DNA from: Paracentrotus lividus
Taxonomy: Eukaryota; Echinodermata; Echinoidea; Camarodonta; Echinidae
Assembly: GCA_940671915.1 (NCBI GenBank)
Contig: CALNVZ010003433.1
Location: forward strand, 21,353,070-21,417,069
Reading direction: 5' to 3'
DNA length: 64,000 nucleotides
Positions 23,003 to 33,182 of this stretch are shown here, piece after piece. The notes below the pieces were generated by a model that worked only from the letters and a program-made list of their open reading frames with translations, was not told the origin of the DNA and did not search any database. The translations under genes and the position numbers were made by a program. Each line of letters starts with the position of its first letter. Position 1 is the stretch's first letter.

Positions 23003-23371
23003 AGATGTATGATATATGATTTCTCAACACAGAAGTGAATGCCAGCGACTAGAGCAATTTCTGTGGATTACAAATATTTCTTCTATGGACAGCACCACCA
23101 TGAATTGAGGGTGCTTTATGAACACAAGAAGCGGAATCCTCACGAGATAGATCTGCATCCACAAGACACCGTACTGCTATATCACGTACACAATCAGAGG
23201 GATGGGTATTCGAGAGGAACAAACCTTGGAATAAAGTCGAAAGAGTATCCGACTTTTTTGGACGAGGATCATGGAGAACATGGTGGTCTCTTTCCGTCCT
23301 ATAAGGTCGAGGAGAAAACAAAAGCCGTCAAGATGCCGACTTATGCTGATGCCAAGAACTTTCATTTGTGA
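23003..23371 (+). pseudogene. Copy A exon 9, SH3 domain with broken 5' end
   Basis: From 23039 an open frame encodes ISVDYKYFFYGQHHHELRVL ... HNQRDGYSRGTNLG ... GGLFPSYKVEEKTKAVKMPT ... NFHL and a stop. This is the FUT8 C-terminal SH3 region. Upstream, 22981-23040 aligns to copy B's ICRLAYEMMHAH coding sequence but carries an indel and stops. The distance from the conserved TGTCGT to the shared AGAGCAATT is 65 nt here and 51 nt in copy B, which is not a multiple of three apart. The start coordinate is approximate. Confidence 0.8.
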
Positions 23372-23439
23372 ACGAAAAAGTAGGCACGCACGAAGAATCT
23401 ATGAAGGGAAATCCCAACCTGATATATACAATACAATAT

Positions 23440-23445
23440 AATAAA
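23440..23445 (+). promoter_or_regulatory. Candidate polyadenylation signal of copy A
   Basis: AATAAA lies about 70 bases after the copy A stop codon, in AT-rich sequence. Its position suits a short 3' untranslated region. Confidence 0.5.
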
Positions 23446-23933
23446 CATTTTGGGCGCTATTCCTTTAAGGAGAGAATATTAGAGTAACGATGTTTACCCT
23501 GCCCTTTTCCAAAAAGAAACATGTTCTAAGTAACCATGGTAACAGCGTTTCACATTTCACAGAGAAAATAATAATAATAATAGTAATAATAGTAACAATA
23601 AAAAATATGTAACCCCAAAACCAGGGGCGTCATCATCACGTTGAAAAGTTGCTTCAATATCTTGAACGATTATGAATTAAGAAAGTCATAGTGTTGTTAT
23701 CTTTTGTCGGAGTTTCGTTAAATGATATTTCCCTCCAATTCTTTTTTCCTGCTTTTACTGAAACCAGATTATTTGCAAGTTAGACTTTTATTGTGATGTA
23801 CTTCATATAAAAAGATTGCTGCACCTCTATGCAAAGTAACATAATCAACCCCAACAAAGTCAGTTTACCTGAAACTTTCAAATACATCTAAAAATAAAAT
23901 TAATACAACCACTTGTCAAAATGTTTATAGATT

Positions 23934-24233
23934 TCAGAGTTTGGTAAATATTTCACGTACGAAAAATATATGTCCATTTTGGCTCACGATGTTAGTTTTA
24001 GCTACTTTTCTAAAAGGGCGGGCTAAACTGCTGAGACCTAGAACAAGTCCTTCATTTATCCCTGTCATGCATTCAGTTTTCATCTCGTTTGTGCTAACTA
24101 GTCCTGCTCCAGATTTCTTCATGTCTAGGTAGTTCTTGCCTTTTGTAACACGCTCCCAAACAAGGATACTGCTGAAGGCCAACTCTGGGTATCGAAAGCA
24201 ATCGAAAGCTATCTTGTCACCTTCATTTTAATT
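23934..24233 (-). CDS. Unidentified open frame, possible exon fragment
   Basis: On the minus strand the frame stays open for about 100 codons (24233 to 23934, preceded by TAA) and lacks an early ATG. It contains EGDKIAFDCFRYPELAFSS, ILVWERVTKGKNYLDMKKSG and ARPFRKVAKTNIV. The residue mix is balanced, unlike the AT-driven frames nearby. The EGDKIAFDC...W spacing is faintly like the first half of an immunoglobulin fold, but no second cysteine fits. It could be an exon of an unrelated gene or a mobile-element remnant. Confidence 0.25.
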
Positions 24234-24355
24234 ATGTAGTTTTCTATACAGTGTTTTATTTGGTACGGTATATTATATGGAATGCGAAGTGTTGCAAAGT
24301 TCCCTCAAACCTCAGATCATGAATTTATTACCCACGATCAGGGATTTTAATAATC

Positions 24356-25060
24356 ATAATAATAATAATAATAATGGTGGCTCCTTGTAAAGCGCTCAAG
24401 TCCGTCAGGTGTGACGCTCATGGCGCTAGTACATACATGAAAGATACATTATTTTATAAAGATACAAACATACATGAGAAATACATATTCATAAAAATAT
24501 AAGTACATGCTAATGAGATACAAGATTATTAGCATCAGGCTAAGGAATAAATACTACAAATATGAAATAGTCGAATATATATAGAGAACTATTAATCAAT
24601 GATAAAATATAAATCATTAGTTTGCACAAAAAATAGGCTGTACAGATCAATTTCAACTAATTAACTAACTTAACTAAGACCAACTTATGTTACAACGTAA
24701 TGACAATGGTATAATGTTACATGCTACATTTGCATATCAGAGAGGAAATTACGAGTTGAAAAGATAGGTCTTGAGTAACAATTTAAATGATCTGACAGAG
24801 GAAGCTTGACGGAGAAGAAGAGGGAGGCTGTTACAGAGTGATGGTCCTGCATGTGAGAAGATGTGGTCACCCCAAGAGTGCTGAGATCTGGTGATGCACT
24901 TTTCGATTGGTAACCAGTGAAGAGACTGAAGAACAGGGGTTATGTGGCAAGCTTTCTTGGTAGGAGTGACCAATCTAGCTGCAGAGTTCTGAAGGCGTTG
25001 AAGTTTGGATAACTGTAGTTGGGAAAGGCTGGGAAAAGAGGGATTGCTCAGGCACGTAAC
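24356..25060 (-). pseudogene. 5'-truncated LINE: reverse transcriptase C-terminus and 3' tail
   Basis: The minus-strand frame 24973 to 24749 contains TPVLQSLHWLPIEKCI and then WGDHIFSHAGPSLCNSLPLL, LRQASSVRSFKLLLKTYLF. This is the C-terminal block of many CR1/jockey-type LINE reverse transcriptases. The segment that normally separates HWLP from WGD is largely deleted. Toward the left (the element's 3' end) the sequence ends in GAGCGTCACACC ... AAGCGCTTTACAAGGAG-CCACCATT(ATT)n. The same tail closes the SINE at 47721-48010. It is a dead-on-arrival 5'-truncated insertion. Confidence 0.8.
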
Positions 25061-26500
25061 TAGGATTTTTACGGGGGGGGGGGGGGGGTTCGAAATCTGA
25101 AAAAGTGGACCTTTGTCAAGATTTTTTTTTTGAGCGCGAAGCGCGAGCCGAAAATTTTGAATTAAACTTGGAGTAAACTATGCATTATCATGATTATAGA
25201 CTCTATTTAGTATCCGCGAGCATGAAGCTCAAAACTGGGGTTAATTGTGCATTATAGACCCTACTTATAGTATCCGCGAGCGCGAAGCGCGAACTGAAAA
25301 TTTTAGGAATCTTAATGGCTTTTATTTTGTATTGTTCATTTTAGTAATGAATATAAAGGAATGCGAGCGCGAAGCGCGAGCCCAAAATTTTGAGGACAAA
25401 ATTGGAGTTAATTGTGCAATATAGAGCCTATTTAGTATCCGCGAGCTAAAAGCTTTGACCTAAGAATTGTGCCTTAGAGACTCTTTTTAGGATCCATGTT
25501 GAAGATACATAATAATCTTGACTCGTTAAATAAATAATCTTTGCTATGAATATTTTGTGGGCTGGAGGCCCCTAGCCCACCCCCAATCTGGCCCAAGCAC
25601 AATTACACCAATTCTTTTGACAAGGTTTGTCTCCAGCAGAGGGCACTGGGTCCAACCCTTTGTTTTAAATGTACTTATTGTTTGTTAATTTTACAGTGCG
25701 AGGTCGCATAATGACCGAGCAGGAAAATTTGGGGTTTTAAAAGACATATGAAGTAAAGAAGGGGGCACTTTGTAGTATTGTAAGTGAAACTTTTTAAAGA
25801 AATAGTCCATGGGACTTTTAAAGAGTATGAAAGGCTTCTTTTTAGTTTAAAAAAGGAACTTTTAAGCTAAGAAAAGGGGCAAGAGTGCATGAAAAAGTTG
25901 GAGCATTGTGCCCCCTGCCCCCGGTTCCACCGCCTCTGATAGACCCTAATATCCTCAAGCGCGAAGGGCGAGTATAAAACTTTGAGCTCAAAATTGTAGT
26001 TTATTGTGCATTATGGACCCTATTTAGTATCCGCGAGCGCGAAGCGCGAGCCGAAATTTTGGAGTTTTTAAAGAAATATGGAGTAACAAGGGGCCCTTTC
26101 TAATATTAAAAGTGCCCCCTTTCTAAACAGAAGTTGTCAAAACTCTGAAAGGCTTCTTTTTAGTATAAAGATGACACTTTTTTAGCTTAGAAAAGGGACA
26201 CTTTTTGGTCATGAATAGGGGCACCTTTAGGGTGGATGAAAAAGTGGGGTTCACTGTGCCCCCTGCCCCCCCCCCCCGATTCCACCGCCTCTGCCACTAG
26301 GCCTTATTTCTGTTATAGCATTTCCTAAAATTGAAGATAACATAATTTAAAAATATAAAAATAGAATACAAATGCAAACGGAAACATTCCTGTTTAAATG
26401 GTTTAAGTGTAATTCCTGCGTAATTTGTTCTGAAAATCATGATTATCATCCACAAAATAAAAAGTTGCGAGCGCGAAGCGTGAGCGAAAGATTTTACATG
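25061..26500. repeat. Field of GCGAGCGCGAAGCGCGAGC motifs
   Basis: GCGAGCGCGAAGCGCGAGC followed by CGAAAATTTTGA or a variant occurs near 25131, 25275, 25363, 26033 and 26467, with degraded copies at 25216, 25437 and 25960. Units share TTAGTATCCGCGAGC lead-ins and GTGCATTATAGACCC trailers, so this is a diverged tandem repeat. G runs (25073-25089) and C runs (26266-26277) lie within. No gene is supported. Confidence 0.75.
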
Positions 26501-26684
26501 TAGGGGGACTGAAAGCAAAGCGTTTTAATCTTCCTTTCTTGTATTCCTATTCAAGTATCTGCTGCATTTCTGCCAAAAAGCGGGGGTTTTATTTTATTTA
26601 TTTTTTTTTGGTCAAGCGGACCCTGCTCGCCTGCGGGGGGTTCGTTCGAACCCCCCGAACACCCCCTGATTACGGGCCTGTTGC

Positions 26685-27690
26685 TGCATGCAAGAGTTTC
26701 CTTCTCCTCGCAGGAGTCGAAACTCCTGCATGCAGTACTTAAAACCCATGATCTGGGGTTTTAGCCGCACTGTTAAAAAATCTCTCCTTAAAAAAGAGAG
26801 AAGGTCTTGCAGCAGGGCTTCAAGAACACCTGTAATCTTATTGCACAATTTGCAGTAAAATTACAGGAAATTGGTATATGAGGTAAGAAATTTTACAAAT
26901 TTCCTGTAATAAATGACTTTTTTTCCTTTTTTAAAACAGACCTGTGCCCTGTAACACATAGACTTACGATTGATTAAAAGTTACGCTTGATTTTTTTTCT
27001 TGGTAGCCTCATTTGGAAACCAGGTACAGTCAGAGATTAGGATTTGGATATGATTAAGAATAGGGTTAGGGCTAGAGTTAGGATTAAGATCATCAACTTT
27101 GGAGCATCCGGTCCATGATGAGGGTACCGAGAAAAAAAAATCAATCGTAACTTTTTATCAATCGTAAGTCTTTGTGGTACACCTCACTGTTCTGTTAAAT
27201 TGCAGAAAATTTCCAGAATATACAGAATGATTCTGTATTTATTTTCTCTTTAAAAAAAGGAAAGGTTCTTGCAGCAGGGCTGCAAGAACACCTGTAATGT
27301 TACTGCACAATTTACAGTAAAATTAAAGTAAAATTACAGAAAATTGGTATATTCTGAAAATTTTCTGCAATTTAACAGAGCAGGTCTGTGTTTTAAAAAG
27401 GGAAAAAAGTCATTTATTATAGGAAATTTTTAAAATTTCATACCCCATATACCATTTTTCTGTAATTTTACTGCAAATTTTACTGAGGCCCTGCTGGAAG
27501 AACTTTTCTGGTTTTTGTTTAAACAGTGTACTGCATGCAGGGGTTTCGGTCTACACGCAGCATTAGTAACCAATGACCATGGACTTTAATTACTGCATGC
27601 AGGGGTTTCGACTTCTGCGAGAAGAGAGAAACTCTGGCATGTTTTAGTTAAAACCCCTGATCATGGGTTACAAACCCATGATCGGGGGAA
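26685..27690. mobile_element. Nested inverted-repeat structure
   Basis: The outer part has GCATGCA-GGAGTTTCG-type segments in inverted orientation (26685-26730; 27530-27640). The inner element (26768-27528) begins CACTGTTAAAAAATC and ends TTTAAACAGTG, with AGGTCTTGCAGCAGGGCT matched by AGGCCCTGCTGGAAGAAC at the other end. A partial direct copy of the left arm lies at about 27245-27350. No coding capacity. Confidence 0.65.
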
Positions 27691-28464
27691 TTTTGCAACA
27701 CTTCGCATTCCATTATTCTTTTGATTAATTAATGATAGTTCAAGGATTATGAGAAGTTATATGATTATTTTCTGTTGATGGTTTTCTACCATCGTAGTCT
27801 ACACAGTAAAAGTTTATTTCAAATACTTTCAGTTGTTTGTATTACTCTTTTAATGAGTTAAAATGTGGTCCCAAGTGTCACGGTGTTATAGTGGAAATGT
27901 CCTTAATCAGAAAACGGAAAATGTTAGCCCTGCATTCTGACTTGTTGACTTTGTGTGGGTTGTGAGTTTGTTTGGTCTTTGCGAGTATATGTCTTTGCAC
28001 GTGGGGGGGGGGGATGAGGATAGTTACGGGTGTACGGGTAGGAGAGGTTGAATGAGGCTGCGCGAGATGTGTGAGGATGTGTAACTGTGTGGGTGTGCGC
28101 GGTGCGTGTGTAGAGCCGTGGGTGCATGGGTGGGAAAGGCTTGTGAATGCTCGATGTGTGAAGGTGTGTAAGTGTGTTTGTCTCACTATGTGTATGAGTT
28201 ATAAATTTGTTTATATATTTTTTTTTCAAAATGATACTTGGCGCAAGTGAGATTTTACTCTCCGCCATCATTCAATGCAAAGATCGATCGACATTCTAAT
28301 CCAGCCATGGTGATGGATTATAATATTAATCACATATCACAAACCTGTTAAGTGCTACCTTAATGGTAATTATTTATTCAAAGTGTAAATTAAAAAAAGG
28401 AAAAAAAAAACAAAAAAAAAAAACAAAAAAACAACGGAGATATTTCAACAATGTGCGATAAATT
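27691..28464. other. Gene-free stretch with GT-rich and A-rich runs
   Basis: GTGTGT-rich sequence at about 27985-28190 and A runs at about 28393-28432. The minus-strand histidine/threonine-rich frames come from the GT-rich run. Nothing else recognised. Confidence 0.5.
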
Positions 28465-29130
28465 ACTGTAAAAACTTAAGTGCTATTTTTAGCTCTTCAG
28501 AGACTGAAATCAGCACTTTTTAAGATATAGTGACTGCACTCAAAGGCCCGAATTCACAAACGTGGTTTAGTTAGTCCATGGTCTAAATCAATTGTTTAAA
28601 CCACGGATTTAGACCATGGTCTAAATTTTTGTATTCACAAACCACCTGATTTAGACCATGGACTAACTAAACCACGTTTGTGAATTCGGGCCAAATTGCT
28701 GTTTTAGCACTTTCACGTGAGCTGAACTTTCAGCAAAAATGGGCAAAAACGGCGTGACTTCGTTGGGATTCGAACCTGGGTCCCCTGCATGAGAAGCGCC
28801 GACGAGCACGTTAGACCAATTCACATCTCAAGATTACCAGCAGATCATATTGTTTCATGATGAATTTTCTTCGAAGTTGCCATAATTATCTACTAAGCTT
28901 TTTATAATTCAAGCAAGTTAGAGAGATCTCCGTTGGTCTATTAGTAACGTCAGCGGTACTCTTCCATGTCTAGGTGAACCCGGTTCGAATCCCATACAGA
29001 CTTTGAACATTTTTTGTTGATAAATTAGCACGTGGGTAAGTGCTAAAACAGCACTTCAGGTGCTGATTTAGCTCTTCAAGTGCAGTCACTATACGAGCAC
29101 CCAGAAATTAGCACTTAAGTTTTTAGAGTG
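28465..29130. mobile_element. Foldback element with tRNA-like sequence in both arms
   Basis: The ends are ACTGTAAAAACTTAAGTGCT and the inverted AGCACTTAAGTTTTTAGAGT, followed inward by paired ATAGTGACTGCACT/AGTGCAGTCACTAT and CTGTTTTAGCACTT/AAGTGCTAAAACAG blocks. Each arm carries a tRNA-like promoter: a B box GGTTCGAATCCC at 28982-28993 (plus) and at 28765-28776 (minus), and an A box TGGTCTATTAG at 28934-28944 (plus). The left arm is further split by a hairpin element at 28545-28692. It is not an intact tRNA gene. Confidence 0.75.
28545..28692. mobile_element. 148-bp hairpin MITE
   Basis: GGCCCGAATTCACAAACGTG at the left and CACGTTTGTGAATTCGGGCC at the right are perfect inverted repeats that continue inward through GTTTAGTTAGTCCATGGTCT. 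AAA stands on both sides, a possible 3-bp target duplication. It is inserted in the left arm of the surrounding foldback element. Confidence 0.9.
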
Positions 29131-29159
29131 ATGTAGGTCTAATACGTTTCTTACCTAGT

Positions 29160-29240
29160 AATAATAATAATAATAATAATGACATTTATAAGGCGCTTAA
29201 TACTGATGTTTCTAAGCGCTCAATATTCTGCTTAGAAAAT
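29160..29240 (-). repeat. Retroposon 3' tail with (AAT)n
   Basis: (AAT)n then GACATTTATAAGGCGCTTAA matches, inverted, the tail at 9885-9960. The rest of the element to the right (about 29240-29560) has no recognisable coding or tRNA-like sequence. Confidence 0.5.
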
Positions 29241-29846
29241 ATACTAAAACAAGGAATTATAATAACAATAACTTAGTTACTTAGTATAAAAAAAAAAACA
29301 GTAAACCTGTACAAATTATATATACTTTGAATAAATGTGCAACTCGTACTTCATGTACTTTGAAATAAATCACACAAATTACAGTATAATGGACATAAAA
29401 TTAAGTTCAAACGTAGTCAATCAAACAAACAAAGAAAAAGATGGTGTGCACCTCCCTTGACCGACTCACAACTGAGTGCTTTAGGTGTTAAAGAGGTACT
29501 AGTAATCATCGCAATTGTTTAATTTCGACATGATACATTCTGATAAAAATAATAAAAAAAAATTATACATTACGATCAACGTATAAGATTATGATACCTC
29601 TGGTAAAAACATTCAATCATAGTTTTATTATATCCCCATCTAGTATTTAACACCTATGACACGTGTGTACTTTGTCATCACCCATAGTATTGCAAATCCT
29701 ATGTGATCGGATAGGGTAGCGCTATTTTGGAGTGTTCTTACCTTGATACCGCCTTTTGTTAAAGAGGTATCACATGATATGTCATGTTCAAGATCAACTC
29801 TGAATATAGTCATTGTTTATATTTATCCATGTGATGTGAGTAATAT

Positions 29847-30080
29847 ACACTCCTAAAATAGTTGGGCACACAATGCACAATTTTTAATTTAACACTGGTT
29901 AACATACTGTTCAGATATCCAACTACTGGTTAAAACTGGACCAACTTTTAACCAACTCTGGGTACTTGGAGTATTGATTGTCCAGAATTGGGTAATAATC
30001 GCAGAGATTGGGGAATTTTTAACCAACAACAGTTGCCAAACTAAAATCCACTAAAATTACCCAACATTTTAAGCGTGTAG
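29847..30080. mobile_element. 234-bp inverted-repeat MITE
   Basis: ACACTCCTAAAATAGTTGGG at the left is inverted, with mismatches, at the right as CCCAACATTTTAAGCGTGT. The interior repeats AACCAACTCTGGGT-like phrases. ATA stands on both flanks. Confidence 0.65.
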
Positions 30081-30384
30081 ATATAGGTAATATCAAACAA
30101 TGGCACCATGGATAAATTGCCTTTTATAAAAAAATTTCAAGCTTTAAAAGTAACCATCTAAACACAAAACGTAATACATTACAATTAACTTATAAGATAA
30201 TGGCATCTAGTGTGATTTTATCCAATATTAGTTTTAAACTAGCCCCATCGAGGAGATAATGAAGGACCACATAAGACACCCATGACACCTGTGTATTTGT
30301 CATCACCTATACTATTGCAAATCATTCGCGATCGAATGTGGGATAGCTGTTGTTGAATGTTCTGGCTTAGATCCAGTCTTTTGT

Positions 30385-30510
30385 AATACCGTAGTCACAC
30401 CGGCGAGACCGACTCCAAACCGACACCAGACCGACCAAAAAATTACATTGCCATGAATGGCAAGCTAGAGGTCGGTTTGGAGTCGAGCTCACCGGTGTGA
30501 CAACTGTATT
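30385..30510. mobile_element. 126-bp hairpin MITE upstream of copy B
   Basis: AATACCGTAGTCACACCGG at the left pairs with CCGGTGTGACAACTGTATT at the right. GACTCCAAACCGAC pairs with GTCGGTTTGGAGTC further in. It sits about 220 bases upstream of the copy B start codon and might contribute to that promoter; this is inference only. Confidence 0.8.
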
Positions 30511-30732
30511 AAAGACGTATTACATTATTAGTCATGTTCAAGATACTCAATGTCACTGTTTAATTCTATCCAGTAACAGGTAATGTTAAACAATTATTGT
30601 ACTATAAATATTTAGGTATAATTTTCTCCCTTTTTTTATATATGGAAAGGAACCATCTTAAGACTGTGACTCTTTTGATTATAGGTTAAGAATGATATGT
30701 TACTCTTCTTAGCTAAGTAAAGAGCATCGAAT

Positions 30733-30896
30733 ATGAAGAAGGTACTTGCTGCATTAATGTTAATAGGGATTGCCTTCATGGCAAGTCTTGGAGGCTTCTT
30801 AGAGCAGCAGAATATTTTTGAGTTCTATCAGAAAAGTGATGATTTAAACGACAGGAAACAAAGTGAGGAGCTAGACGAGCACTTCCAAAAATACAG
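30733..30896 (+). CDS. Copy B exon 1, signal anchor
   Basis: 164 nt from ATG to CAG then GTAATG. It reads MKKVLAALMLIGIAFMASLG and then GFLEQQNIFEFYQKSDDL. Two lysines and then about 18 hydrophobic residues form a type II signal anchor, as expected for a Golgi glycosyltransferase. The FxEQQ motif is shared with copy A exon 1. Confidence 0.85.
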
Positions 30897-31092
30897 GTAA
30901 TGTCGATTTAAAGTATTCATCTAAATAAAATGTATTTGTAGCAAGGTTTTGATACTTTCTAATCCTTTCTTCATTACAAAAGTAAATCATATAAAATACC
31001 ATATTCGTGATCTTTAATCCGCAAACACCAAAGAAACTACATGAATCCTAATACACATTTTCTCACAGGCAATCACCGGCTAAATTCCGACT

Positions 31093-31470
31093 TACACTGT
31101 AATAAACGCTGTATAATATACTTTGAACAACTAAAAGTTTAAACTGTAAAAACGCTGTTAAAGATACTTAATCAATTAAAAGTGCTGTTTAAACCGGTGA
31201 CCCTAACAACCTCTGTTTAAAATGTTAAACAACGTTATTATAATTTTAAACAACCGAACTTAGAAATTCAATTTGAAGTCCAATTTTCAACGGTTGGTGT
31301 GTAAAATTTCACCAAGGTTGTTTAATTTCAGTTTTAGATTCAGTTTGTAAATTGAGAAATTTGAACAACGTTGTTTAAAATTTAAAAAGAAGTTGTTAGA
31401 GTAACCGGCTTAAAAAACACTTTTCGTCAACTGAAATATTTTTAACTGCGATTTTTTTTTTACAATGTAC
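31093..31470. mobile_element. Foldback MITE in copy B intron 1
   Basis: ACACTGTAATAAACGCTG at the left and a T run with ACAATGT at the right are loosely inverted. Better-paired blocks lie inside: GTTAAACAACGTT near 31224 with AACGTTGTTTAAAAT near 31368, and AACCGGTGACCCTAACAAC near 31192 with GTTGTTAGAGTAACCGG near 31392. Confidence 0.6.
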
Positions 31471-31953
31471 GTTGTTTGTAAGATTTCACTGAGAAATTTG
31501 CAAGAATAAATAGAGATAATGTTGTCAAGGTATGGTCTCCCACTACTACTTGGTTTGCCAATTTGACTTGTCAGAAGGACTTGTACATGTTCCAATGGGA
31601 AACATTTCTGTAAGAAATATTATTTTTTTTAGATCTGTTGAGTTAAATGTTGATTTTCCATAACACAATCTCTGATGAAAATAATTTGTAAGAACGAAAA
31701 TAAACTTTCGATAACCATAATTTACACCTTACTGCCTGACATAGCAGTATATAATTGTATGCATATTAAATTTCTGACATATTCTGAGTTACTCCATTAA
31801 TGGGTTTTAATCAGGATTGAAATTCATCTCCTCTGGTAGTATATTACCCTCTAATGCAGGGGTTTTATTGAAATTGCACAAAATCTGTATTATCTATCAT
31901 AATTACGAGCAAACAAAAATAAATATGACATTATTTTATTTAAATATGTATAG

Positions 31954-32063
31954 AGACTTGATAGCCGACTGGAACAAAACGAATAAAGCACATCTTGGCG
32001 GGGTGTATTCTGAATTCTTACAACATGTTGAGGAAACACTTTTAAACGTTTCAAACGAACGGG
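31954..32063 (+). CDS. Copy B exon 2
   Basis: 110 nt, acceptor ATGTATAG, donor G then GTAAGT. It reads RDLIADWNKTNKAHLGGVYS and then EFLQHVEETLLNVSNER, the counterpart of copy A exon 2, with the same length and phases. Confidence 0.85.
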
Positions 32064-32339
32064 GTAAGTATTTAAGCATTTTAATTTTGTTTGTTTACTG
32101 ATAATGTTACATCCATATCAGTTTTACGATATTGATATTCAAAGCTTGTACACACAACTTAAAATGAAAGTACTAGTGTTAAACGTATATTGGTGTATTT
32201 AATGTAAAGGATGAACTAATCATCATGAATTCATGACCATTACAACATTGACAAATACTTGACTTAATGATTGTGTATCAGGTAAGCTATGTATTCGTGT
32301 ATTTCATCAACTAAATAGAGGTCCAAAATTATCGTTAGA

Positions 32340-32530
32340 TAACTCACACTCACTCACTCAATCCCTTGACTCTTCCGGAGTCGTTGGGGGGGGGGGGGAT
32401 TTGAGAGCCGAAGAAGCACATTTTTTCCTCCATGCGTTCCTGTCAGTTGTAGTCGACAGCAGTTCTTGCATTGTCATATCTGTCCATGTCTTTACATTTT
32501 CCATCCAGCTTGTCCTTTGACGAACTTTCG
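32340..32530 (-). pseudogene. LINE reverse-transcriptase C-terminal fragment in copy B intron 2
   Basis: On the minus strand from about 32528 the frame reads VRQRTSWMENVKTWTDMTMQ, ELLSTTTDRNAWRKKCASS and a stop. The W...N/I-xxWT....ELL..T.DR..WR pattern is the C-terminal tail seen in many RTE/CR1-type LINE reverse transcriptases. A G run (32386-32399) disturbs the end. No other part of the element is found nearby. Confidence 0.65.
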
Positions 32531-32636
32531 CTATTAGTATTATGTTTTCCGAAATTTCTCATGCCGTGATTTAATAGGAAGTATAAAAAATGGTAACAGC
32601 GGAAAGCATTTCTGTACTAAAGTAAATACACACATA

Positions 32637-32700
32637 CACCCACACAAACACACACACACACACACACAAACGCACACACACACACGCACACACACACAAC
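32637..32700. repeat. (CA)n microsatellite
   Basis: Near-continuous ACACAC with CGC interruptions, followed by a C run. Confidence 0.9.
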
Positions 32701-33039
32701 CCCCCCCCTACAGGTCATCCGACGGACTTATAATCATACTTCAAATTATATATCTTTTAGTATATTGCGTATACTAGTTTGCCCTTTTTTCACAAGTTTC
32801 GCGTTTTCCAATAAATTCTAAATTATTATTTTTGGGGTGAAAAGTGAGATATTCAAGATTATCTTAAAATACGATTTTGTAACTGTGAGAGTTTTTTTTT
32901 TGTACGGGTGTGTCTAAAAAAAACTTGGACCCAGGATGGATTTCAAACTCGCAACACCAAACTCTATTCAGGGCACGACTTGGCCACTTTGATGACTTGT
33001 GCTGTTATGGCGAGTAAAAAACGAAACAACAGCAGCAAA

Positions 33040-33044
33040 GAAAA

Positions 33045-33076
<32 letters not shown>

Positions 33077-33082
33077 CAAAAA

Positions 33083-33113
<31 letters not shown>

Positions 33114-33182
33114 CAAAACAAAACAAAAAACAACAACAACAACAACAACAACAAAACAAAACAAAACAGAACAAGACAAACA
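33040..33182. repeat. (AAAAC)n / (AAC)n low-complexity run
   Basis: Repeated AAAAC and AAC units. The lysine/glutamine-rich plus frames and phenylalanine/valine-rich minus frames are artefacts of it. Confidence 0.95.

Larger units (their letters stand above)
15475..23371 (+). pseudogene. FUT8-like alpha-1,6-fucosyltransferase copy A, probably disabled
   Basis: Nine exons match the length and order of FUT8 (GT23), the Golgi type II enzyme that transfers fucose from GDP-fucose to the innermost GlcNAc of N-glycans. The cysteine cluster of exon 5, HVRRTDK in exon 7, [17 protein letters not shown] in exon 8 and an SH3 domain in exon 9 are all recognisable. Introns 1-7 obey GT-AG with matching phases. 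There are two lesions. The anchor exon is one base out of frame between its ATG (15475) and the conserved FFEQQ. In the start of exon 9 the region that should read CRxAYE has stops and an indel, so no phase-0 acceptor reaches the SH3 frame. Introns 6 and 8 contain transposons. The alternatives are sequencing or assembly errors at both sites, or an N-terminally short protein from the ATG at 15534. Copy B lies 7 kb downstream in the same orientation. Confidence 0.85.

Noticed and set aside
27878..28271. Histidine/threonine-rich frames of 102 and 115 residues
   Set aside because: They follow the GT-rich run and have no domain.
28930..29000. Functional tRNA gene
   Set aside because: A and B boxes are present, but an acceptor stem and a proper anticodon arm cannot be drawn; it sits in a repeat with a mirrored copy.
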